From Candidatus Poribacteria bacterium (GTDB lineage: Bacteria > Poribacteria > WGA-4E > WGA-3G): a DNA stretch of 45,278 nt. Below are positions 38,992 to 45,278 of the stretch, piece by piece. Every line of letters begins with the position of its first letter. The stretch's first letter is position 1. Below the pieces are notes generated by a model. The model saw nothing but the letters and a program-made list of their open reading frames with translations. It had not been told where the DNA came from and did not search any database. The position numbers and the translations under genes are program-made. The stretch covers positions 1 through 45,278 of the forward strand of contig PYJC01000161.1 in the NCBI GenBank assembly GCA_003635255.1. Direction: 5' to 3'.

Positions 38992-41514
38992 GTGGAAAAA
39001 GAAAATGATGTTCAACTGATTCAAAGAATATTATCAGGCGATGAAGCAGCGTTTGATGTCCTGGTCCAAAGGCACCAGAAGAGTGTGCACGCCTTGGCGT
39101 GGCGGAAGATCGGCGATTTTCATGATGCTGAGGAGATTACACAGGACACATTCCTTCAAGTATACAAAAAACTCCCGACACTCAAGGACCCTTATAAATT
39201 TGCTGGGTGGCTGTATGTCATCACAAATCGGCTTTGTTTTGATCGGATGCGGCAGAAAAATCTTACGATACAATCGTTGGAGGACACACCTGTGGAAGAA
39301 GTTGAAAGATCCTCTTATACCCATCACGTATCGGAACAACGGCATACAGAAGTCACCGAGCGTCGTCGTGCTATCGTCAAGAAACTTCTCGAAAAACTTC
39401 CAGAGAGTGAACGGACAGTCATGATCCTCCATTATCTCGGCGAAATGACGGTGAAAGAAATTAGCAAGTTCCTGGGTGTCTCTGCAAACGCAATTCATAA
39501 CCGACTGTATCGGGCACGAAAGCGGTTACAAGAGGAAGAAGCCCTCCTTGTTCAAGAAGTTCTCAGCGGCGTGCAAATACCAACGAGTGTAGGTCAAAAC
39601 ATTATGCAGCGGGTCGCTGACATAAAACTCGCGCCGCAAACAACTCCAAAACCCGTTATTCCGTGGATCGCTTTCGGCACCGCTTTCCTTCTGCTCGCAT
39701 TACTCTTTGGCGCGAGCAATCAATACCTCACCCGTTTTCAGAGACCCTATAGTTTCGAGGCGGCATCTGAACCGACCATTGCCATCATTGACGCACCCGT
39801 CGTTCTTGAGACAGACGCGAAACCCGCACTGCGAAGTCAAGTTGGACAGGATACCGCCTTAAATCAAAGAACTGGTGCAGACTTACATGGGTCTGAAACT
39901 GTCTCAACAACCGAGTTAACGATGCAACCAGAAAATATTGAAGCATGGATGCCAGATGAAAATCTACGTCGGGTTATCAAATCTGAGCTCAAACTTGGCG
40001 ATATTCCGCTCGAGATAGAACATCTCCAGCAACTTGAGCGGTTACTCAGTATGGATGGCGGCATAGAAAGTATTGTGGGTTTAGAACACGCTGTCAATCT
40101 TAAATTTCTACATCTTGCACCCAACAAAATCTCGGATCTCACACCACTCGCAAACCTACACAACCTTCGGATACTGAAACTCTATCTCAACAGACTCGTA
40201 GACATTTCACCCCTTGCGGGATTAGTAGGTTTAGAGACTTTGCATATATCAAATAACAGGATCGTTGACATCTCACCCCTTGAGAGGCTTGTAAACTTAA
40301 GAGATTTACGACTCGACCACAATCGCATCGAATATTTTTCACCGCTCGCCGGATTAACAAAACTTCAGATCCTTAGGATTAACGACAATTGGGGCATCGA
40401 TATTTCATCTGTCCCGACATCCAATTTGACAGAATTTCTGTATGATCCGACCTTTAATATCCCAGAGATACCGAACCGGGACCGGATCATGGCTCGCCAG
40501 TATCCATCCGTTTTCGCAGCTTGGCATAACATCATCAATCTACCAACGCTCTCATGGGACGAAAGATTAGTCTATCACGACCTGTATTTCTCTAACCCTA
40601 TGTTCGGGCTTCATTGGCGGTGGACTCCTACAAAAATGAAAATCTCTGGGAATTTTCGGACAGCAAAGCAACAGCGAGATACTATGCTCAAAGAGAATCC
40701 AAATATGATTTTTCTCGTCGGGATTTATCACTATGGTACACAAGATACATTCGTTCAGCAGGCTATTGAAGTTGACAAATGTGGTATCTATGATGGTATC
40801 TTTTTAAATTGGTGGCAAGGCGATAGGGTTGATGCGAAAGTTGCTATACTGCAGAAAATTCGTGAAGTGGTTAGAGATGATTTTCTTATTATCGTCAACG
40901 GACTTCGCTCTAAAGCTCCACACTTAGCACCCTATGTCAATGGCACATTCATGGAAACGAGACGATACCATCCACAGGGTTACACCCATACCGAACTTCA
41001 AGAGATTGAAGGTGCTTTGCTATGGTCAGAGAAAAATCTTCGATCTCCACAGATTAATTCCTTAGAGGGTTGGGGACTCGCTGAGGAACCCTTAGATTCA
41101 CCGCGTAACCAGCAATGGATGCGGGTTTTTACAACCTTGAGTTTAACGCATTCTGACGGCTATGTTTCGTATGTGACGGGGATTTCATCGTTAACCCACA
41201 CACATCATTATCCCATTTGGGAAGGACATTCCAACGAACACGCACAAGGAAAACTACACGATCATACGCATCAGCACTACTGGTATGATTTCTGGAGTGC
41301 CGATCTCGGCCAGCCAGTAGGTGGAAAAGGGCAGCTCTACCGCGGTCGCGAGGGTGTATTCATCCGCGAGTTTGCCAACGGCTGGGCGGTCTACAATCGC
41401 AGCGGAAAAGCACAGCAGATCCAGTTGCCGATGCAAGCCACCGGTGTCGCGAGTGGTATCACCAGCACATCACACGCTGTCCCTGATTTAGATGGTGAGA
41501 TTTACTTGAAGTAG
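38992..41514 (+). CDS. ECF sigma factor fused to a membrane helix, LRR and glycosidase-like domain
   Basis: An 840-residue protein. The N-terminal 185 residues are a complete ECF sigma factor: region 2 contains DAEEITQDTFLQVYKKLPTL (45-64) and FAGWLYVITNRLCFDRMRQ, and region 4 has LPESERTVMILHYLGEMTVKEIS with a helix-turn-helix. A transmembrane helix follows (223-241). Then comes a leucine-rich repeat stretch (350-475), with SxLxxLxxL repeats such as ISDLTPLANLHNLRILKLYLN. The C-terminal 330 residues resemble a TIM-barrel putative glycoside hydrolase (GIYDGIFLNWWQGDR and FLIIVNGLRSKAPHLAPYVNG). The start is GTG 38992 with AAGGA upstream; an in-frame TTG at 38977 is rejected. The sensor and sigma would be one molecule, with no separate anti-sigma gene beside it. 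Confidence 0.88.
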   Translation: MEKENDVQLIQRILSGDEAAFDVLVQRHQKSVHALAWRKIGDFHDAEEITQDTFLQVYKKLPTLKDPYKFAGWLYVITNRLCFDRMRQKNLTIQSLEDTPVEEVERSSYTHHVSEQRHTEVTERRRAIVKKLLEKLPESERTVMILHYLGEMTVKEISKFLGVSANAIHNRLYRARKRLQEEEALLVQEVLSGVQIPTSVGQNIMQRVADIKLAPQTTPKPVIPWIAFGTAFLLLALLFGASNQYLTRFQRPYSFEAASEPTIAIIDAPVVLETDAKPALRSQVGQDTALNQRTGADLHGSETVSTTELTMQPENIEAWMPDENLRRVIKSELKLGDIPLEIEHLQQLERLLSMDGGIESIVGLEHAVNLKFLHLAPNKISDLTPLANLHNLRILKLYLNRLVDISPLAGLVGLETLHISNNRIVDISPLERLVNLRDLRLDHNRIEYFSPLAGLTKLQILRINDNWGIDISSVPTSNLTEFLYDPTFNIPEIPNRDRIMARQYPSVFAAWHNIINLPTLSWDERLVYHDLYFSNPMFGLHWRWTPTKMKISGNFRTAKQQRDTMLKENPNMIFLVGIYHYGTQDTFVQQAIEVDKCGIYDGIFLNWWQGDRVDAKVAILQKIREVVRDDFLIIVNGLRSKAPHLAPYVNGTFMETRRYHPQGYTHTELQEIEGALLWSEKNLRSPQINSLEGWGLAEEPLDSPRNQQWMRVFTTLSLTHSDGYVSYVTGISSLTHTHHYPIWEGHSNEHAQGKLHDHTHQHYWYDFWSADLGQPVGGKGQLYRGREGVFIREFANGWAVYNRSGKAQQIQLPMQATGVASGITSTSHAVPDLDGEIYLK

Positions 41515-41516
41515 GA

Positions 41517-41531
41517 GCGAGCTCCGCTCGC
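41517..41531. repeat. short palindrome after the sigma-fusion gene
   Basis: GCGAGC (41517-41522), TCC, GCTCGC (41526-41531), starting 3 bp past the stop of the preceding gene. This post-stop hairpin resembles those at 36747 and 29935 in placement. Confidence 0.6.
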
Positions 41532-41555
41532 GATCTGTAATATCTCAGACCGTAG

Positions 41556-41620
41556 GTTGGGTAGAGCGATAACCGCTTTTCAAATAACACTTTTATGTAA
41601 ATGACATAGCGAAACCCAAC
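41556..41620. repeat. GTAGGTTGGGT...ACCCAAC inverted repeat
   Basis: A 7-bp inverted repeat (GTTGGGT 41556-41562, ACCCAAC 41614-41620) enclosing 51 bp. Comparable GTAGGTTGGGT-AAACCCAAC elements are widespread in several bacterial phyla. Mobility is inferred from that resemblance. Confidence 0.55.
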
Positions 41621-41660
41621 AAGCAAACTGAATAAACGCTTCGTAAAAACCGAGGTAAAT

Positions 41661-41711
41661 GCAGATGTGAACAGCGACAGCATTGTTAACGTTGTAGCGA
41701 ATGCGTTTTGA
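41661..41711 (+). pseudogene. possible dockerin remnant
   Basis: The frame reads ADVNSDSIVNVVANAF followed by TGA. It matches a dockerin calcium loop (D-x-N-x-D-x-x-x-N) missing the central five residues. It has no start or upstream ORF. It may be the tail of a lost dockerin protein upstream of the present one. Very short, so the evidence is limited. Confidence 0.35.
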
Positions 41712-41847
41712 AAAGGAAACTATAGTATGAACAGATAGGTAAACCGGAAGGCCAATCACTTTTGCATGAATAAACAGAATCCGCCTCGAAACATCCATAG
41801 TGTCAATCGGCATCTGAGGCATTTCCAATGGAAGGAGAAAACCGAGT

Positions 41848-44800
41848 ATGAAATTCTTGAATTGTTTACTAATCGTAAGTCTACTTTCTGTTTGTGGGAA
41901 CGGATATACCCAAAACAACACAGCGCAAAACGCATATCTCATTTTTGAAAAGTACTGTGTCGGCTGTCATAGTGAAGGTGGCTCCTTCGCGGAGTCACTC
42001 ATTATAGACTGGTCATTGTTGCTTGAAAATGGCACAGTTGTTCCTGGAAAACCAGAGGAATCAGAGTTATACCGGCGTTTGCTCGGTCCTACCGAGCGAG
42101 GGTTGCAAATGCCTTTTGGACAACTACCGCTTTCAGACAAAGCAATCGCCACAATTCGGAGTTGGATACTTGCGGGTGCACCAGATTGGAATGTTCTGCC
42201 AGAAACAGATAGGCGTTTTATCACAGACGAGGTGATACTTGACAGCATCCACACCCATCTACAATCCCTTACGCCGTTTGATCGCGCCTCCGCGCGCTAT
42301 TTCACACTCACACATCTCTATAATGCGGGTGATATATCTGAAGACCTACAATCATACGGCGTTGCGCTTTCCAAGCTCCTCAACAGTCTATCTTGGGGAT
42401 TCACGGTTGTCCGACCAAAACCGATTAATCTGGAACAGACAATTTTTTACATAGATTTGCGAAACTATGAATGGGATAAAAACGATGCATGGACAAAGAT
42501 AGAACAGCGATATTCTTACAGAAATGATTTTGAAGGCGCGGGTCAGACCGATTTACATAATAAACTCAGCCTATTGCAGGATGAGATGGAATGTGAAGTG
42601 CCAGTGGTACATATTGATTGGTTCCTCGCAACTGCTTCACAACCACCGCTTTACAATGAGGTGCTGGGTCTCCCTGAAACAGACCGAGAATTAGAAACAC
42701 GCCTTGGTGTGAATGTTGCGCAAAACATCAAAAATGACCCTGGCGTTCGCGTCTGGCGCGCAGGATTCACAGATTCAGGGGTTTCTACGAACAACCGAGT
42801 CGTGGAACGGCACGCCTCGCAATATGGCGCGTATTGGAAAAGTTATGATTTTGCTGGAAGTGTCGGCAAACAAAACATCTTCGTGCATCCACTTTCTTTT
42901 ACTCACGACGGTGGTGAGGTCGTATTCAACCTACCGAATGGCTTGCAAGCATATTATCTGTCTGATGCGCGGGGAAACAGACTCGACGAAGCACCGGTAG
43001 AGATTGTTTCTGATCCTGCGGCAAGCGATCCGACCGTTAGGAACGGCATCTCTTGTATCGGCTGTCATACCGAAGGCATGAAAACGTTTGAGGATGAAGT
43101 GCGCCAAGCTATTGAAAAAGCACCGAGTCCGCTTTATGATAGAATACACGCATTGCGGCTTTATGTCGAACAAGATGTAATGAATAGACTTGTAGCCTTT
43201 GACAAACAACGTTATGAAATGTCACTTGTAGCCGCAACGGGTGAAACGGTTAGTGAAATTGAACCAATTTCCCGGTTCTATGAGATATTCAATAGTACTT
43301 TAGATGCAGCACACGCTGCCGCAGCACTCGGATTACGGACCGAGGGCTTCCTGCAAAAAATACAGGAGAATACCAATTTACAGAGTTTGGGGCTTCAAGT
43401 ATTAGAAAGCGGCGAGATTAAACGCGATACTTGGACATCAAATTTCAAGGCTGTTGTTTTCGCGCTTAATACACCCACAATTGTGGAGGAACCTGACCCG
43501 GTAATACCAATAGCACCTCCACCGAGGGACACCCCAAGCGATCCTGATAATGTTGTCTACATACCAGATCCGAACCTACGCGCAGCAATTGCAAAAAGAC
43601 TTTTTAAAGCGATAGATGTGCCTATTACAGTGGAAGAAATGGAATCATTTACTAATTTACATGTAGGTAAGCCAGAATTTCCCAATTTAGAAAGTATTAA
43701 GGATCTAACCGGATTGGAATATGCAATAAATGTGCGGGAATTATCGTTCGACTCTCACGAGGTCTCCGATCTTTCACCACTTGCAGGACTGAGAAAAATA
43801 AGGCTTTTAGTGATGGAGAATAATCCGATTTCAGATCTCTCGCCACTTGCCGGATTATCGGAATTAGAAGACATAAAGTTAAGCCATACGCTTGTGAGCG
43901 ATATTTCGGTGTTAGCAGGTAAGGCGAAATTGAAATACGTTCGTATGTGGGGCCCCCCGATCAGTGATATGTCCCCATTAGCAGATCTTCCTAATATTCA
44001 ACATATAGATCTGTGTGGTAACGAAATCTCAGAAATACCATCTTTAGAAAACGCCCCTAACTTGAAGAATTTATATGTTTTTGGAAACCAGGTCTCTGAT
44101 GTTTCTGTTTTAGAAAATCTAATAGGTTTAGAGCGATTGAACCTGAGCGGCAACAATATCACAGATGTCTCACCATTAGCGAACTTAACGAATCTGAAAT
44201 GGTTAGATTTGAGAAACAATCCTATTACCGATTGGACAGTGTTAGAGGCACTTTCTAAAAACACAAAAATAGAGACGAAGGGATTTACCTTTACTACCAA
44301 TACCGATAAGGTCGGTATTGATAACCCCTTTACTTTTGAGATCAAGGCACTATTCATACGCAATTTAATCGGCTGGCAGTGTAATCTTGCTTTTGACGCA
44401 AATCTCCTTGAAGCCGTTGAAGTTACTGAAGGTGATTTTCTATCGCAGGATGGGGCAGCGACACTATTTCAGGAAGGCACCATCGACAATGAAATAGGAC
44501 TCATCAGTGGATACAATGTTCTACGGTTGGACGGGAAGGGTGTCAACGGAAGCGGAGTCTTACTGTCTATCAAGTTTAGGGCGAAAAGAATAGGGACAGC
44601 CGTTTTCACGCCGGGTAATTGTTTTCTCGGTGATAGTGATGGCGAAGAGATCCCTTCGGAAACCCGAAGACTTGAGATAGAGATTAAAGAACACGCCCCG
44701 TTACCAGAAGACGAGGTTTGGACGGGACCCAAAGAGGATGTCAACAGAGATGGTGTCATCAATATTTTGGATATGATACTTGTTTCAAAAAATATCGGTA

Positions 44801-44895
44801 AACCTGTAAATGAGGCACCACGCGCAGATATCAACGGGGATGGTGTCATCAATATTCTTGATCTTGTCGCTGTCGCAGGAAATTTGGATGGATAA
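41848..44895 (+). CDS. secreted cytochrome with LRR, cohesin and dockerin modules
   Basis: A 1015-residue protein with a signal peptide. It begins with a Planctomycete-type cytochrome c domain (CVGCH heme site at residues 37-41, then LQMPFGQLPLSDKAIATIRSWILAGAPDW). A second heme-binding CIGCH lies at 403-407. Leucine-rich repeats follow (about 600-805, VSDLSPLAGLRKIRLLVMENN and similar). Next is a cohesin-like beta domain (about 815-950, GWQCNLAFDANLLEAVEVTEGDF). The C-terminus is a dockerin (964-1012) with two calcium loops (DVNRDGVINILDM and DINGDGVINILDL). Having both cohesin and dockerin makes self-assembly or chain formation possible. AAGGAG precedes the ATG. It probably acts at the surface in electron transfer or binding; no oxidoreductase partner is visible. 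Confidence 0.9.
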   Translation: MKFLNCLLIVSLLSVCGNGYTQNNTAQNAYLIFEKYCVGCHSEGGSFAESLIIDWSLLLENGTVVPGKPEESELYRRLLGPTERGLQMPFGQLPLSDKAIATIRSWILAGAPDWNVLPETDRRFITDEVILDSIHTHLQSLTPFDRASARYFTLTHLYNAGDISEDLQSYGVALSKLLNSLSWGFTVVRPKPINLEQTIFYIDLRNYEWDKNDAWTKIEQRYSYRNDFEGAGQTDLHNKLSLLQDEMECEVPVVHIDWFLATASQPPLYNEVLGLPETDRELETRLGVNVAQNIKNDPGVRVWRAGFTDSGVSTNNRVVERHASQYGAYWKSYDFAGSVGKQNIFVHPLSFTHDGGEVVFNLPNGLQAYYLSDARGNRLDEAPVEIVSDPAASDPTVRNGISCIGCHTEGMKTFEDEVRQAIEKAPSPLYDRIHALRLYVEQDVMNRLVAFDKQRYEMSLVAATGETVSEIEPISRFYEIFNSTLDAAHAAAALGLRTEGFLQKIQENTNLQSLGLQVLESGEIKRDTWTSNFKAVVFALNTPTIVEEPDPVIPIAPPPRDTPSDPDNVVYIPDPNLRAAIAKRLFKAIDVPITVEEMESFTNLHVGKPEFPNLESIKDLTGLEYAINVRELSFDSHEVSDLSPLAGLRKIRLLVMENNPISDLSPLAGLSELEDIKLSHTLVSDISVLAGKAKLKYVRMWGPPISDMSPLADLPNIQHIDLCGNEISEIPSLENAPNLKNLYVFGNQVSDVSVLENLIGLERLNLSGNNITDVSPLANLTNLKWLDLRNNPITDWTVLEALSKNTKIETKGFTFTTNTDKVGIDNPFTFEIKALFIRNLIGWQCNLAFDANLLEAVEVTEGDFLSQDGAATLFQEGTIDNEIGLISGYNVLRLDGKGVNGSGVLLSIKFRAKRIGTAVFTPGNCFLGDSDGEEIPSETRRLEIEIKEHAPLPEDEVWTGPKEDVNRDGVINILDMILVSKNIGKPVNEAPRADINGDGVINILDLVAVAGNLDG

Positions 44896-44896
44896 T

Positions 44897-44998
44897 ATGG
44901 GAAATACAGTTACCCCGAATGTTATTCTCATCTTCGCAGATGATCTCGGACGCGGGATGCTCAGCTGCTATGGGCAGCAACATTTCGAGATACCTTGA
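44897..44998 (+). pseudogene. truncated sulfatase (N-terminal fragment)
   Basis: A 33-residue reading with the sulfatase N-terminus: PNVILIFADDLGRGMLSCYGQQHFE, in which the Asp-Asp pair is the metal site. It stops at TGA (44996-44998) before the Cys/Ser that becomes formylglycine. None of the usual downstream sulfatase motifs is seen in the remaining 280 bp in any frame. The ATG follows the preceding stop by one base, so translation may be coupled. It is a remnant or the beginning of a deleted gene. Confidence 0.82.
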
Positions 44999-45117
44999 TG
45001 CCAACGCTCGCTGAATACTCAGGTTTGGACAATTCCTATGGTTTGTGAGTTGAGTTTTCAAAGAGTTGTGTATTTTTCCGCAGGTTGCACACCTCACAGA
45101 ACTCTGAGAAAAATACC

Positions 45118-45141
45118 ACACTCCAGCGGAGTGCTATGTGT
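45118..45141. repeat. short palindrome CACTCC-AGC-GGAGTG
   Basis: A perfect 6-bp stem with a 3-nt loop in a CACTCCAGCGGAGTGCTATGTG context. It is a near copy of the palindrome at 16872-16893. Confidence 0.6.
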
Positions 45142-45246
45142 TCCGAAAGATTACACTGCCTCTGTGGAACGCGCAGAGATTCTGTGGAGGTTTTGGGTTT
45201 CACGCATGTTCAAACCAATTTACCGAAAATTGTCCAAGCTTTAGTA

Positions 45247-45270
45247 TATCTTATGACATATCTTATGACA
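45247..45270. repeat. exact tandem 12-bp repeat
   Basis: TATCTTATGACA occurs twice with no gap. It is not inside an ORF I can support. Confidence 0.7.
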
Positions 45271-45278
45271 ATGAAAGA

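Larger units (their letters stand above)
41515..41847. other. intergenic region with a repeat and a possible dockerin remnant
   Basis: This 333-bp stretch has no intact gene. It includes the hairpin at 41517, an inverted repeat GTTGGGT (41556-41562) / ACCCAAC (41614-41620) of the GTAGGTTGGGT type, and a short dockerin-like reading at 41661-41711. No promoter is clear. Confidence 0.6.
44999..45278. other. non-coding tail after the sulfatase fragment
   Basis: I see no supported gene. The region carries the palindrome at 45118 and an exact tandem repeat TATCTTATGACA x2 (45247-45270). The window ends inside it. Confidence 0.6.

Noticed and set aside
45038..45244. ORF after the sulfatase fragment
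   Set aside because: No recognisable domain or RBS; contains the palindromic repeat.
1..45278. tRNA or rRNA genes
   Set aside because: No cloverleaf-like stretch or rRNA signature was noticed by eye; a dedicated scan would be needed to exclude them.

Overview
The window is typical bacterial chromosome: long ORFs on both strands, good Shine-Dalgarno sites, TTGACA/TATAAT-type promoters and a few GC-rich hairpin terminators. The gene content suggests Candidatus Poribacteria or a close Planctomycetes-like relative. It includes several phytanoyl-CoA dioxygenase (PhyH) genes, four TIM-barrel sugar isomerase/epimerase/dehydratase genes, LamG, fibronectin-III and leucine-rich-repeat (LRR) proteins, a Planctomycete-type cytochrome with cohesin and dockerin modules, a sulfatase remnant, and an ECF sigma factor with a giant extracytoplasmic extension. 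That placement is inference; I saw no rRNA or tRNA gene.

Layout. 1-10.9 kb: two tandem PhyH paralogs and a glycogen-synthase-like gene on the minus strand face a plus-strand run of a small winged-helix protein, alpha-glucan phosphorylase, hisB and glgC. The divergent intergenic region holds two near-perfect sigma70 promoters. A LamG protein, a small unknown protein and a third PhyH protein follow, ending at a strong terminator. 11-16.3 kb: a tandem duplication of a GspC/PilP-like membrane protein with its own promoter and terminator, then a cell-envelope set (small membrane protein, fibronectin-III lipoprotein, outer-membrane beta-barrel). 16.4-17.9 kb: D-aminoacyl-tRNA deacylase and a mannonate-dehydratase-like protein.

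17.9-27.2 kb is a visibly more A+T-rich defence island. It holds seven co-directional genes: a putative PD-(D/E)XK nuclease, a ParB-like protein, an unrecognised nuclease-like protein, a DNA cytosine-C5 methyltransferase, a MORC/MutL-type GHKL ATPase, a Z1-domain helicase-like ATPase and a PD-(D/E)XK protein of the DUF4420 type. The last four match the known association of MORC-like ATPases with restriction-modification genes. The first three may be a less-described extension and are the best candidates for something new here. The methyltransferase would mark self DNA, the two ATPases would sense or translocate, and the nuclease folds would cut unmodified DNA.

27.2-30 kb: an Rpn-type PD-(D/E)XK gene lies between a decayed copy of the 5' end of a thiamine-diphosphate decarboxylase gene and the intact gene. 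30-35 kb (minus strand): a TIM-barrel isomerase, a TonB-like/von Willebrand A (vWA) fusion, and a TPR membrane protein flanked by two paralogous lipoproteins. 35.3-38.5 kb: an (alpha/alpha)-barrel-like protein and two TIM-barrel isomerases. 39-45 kb: the ECF sigma/TM/LRR/glycosidase-like fusion, the cytochrome/LRR/cohesin/dockerin protein, and a sulfatase broken after 33 codons.

Intergenic space carries short palindromic repeats, many just downstream of stop codons, and two inverted copies of a 91-bp MITE-like element with compensatory changes in its central hairpin.
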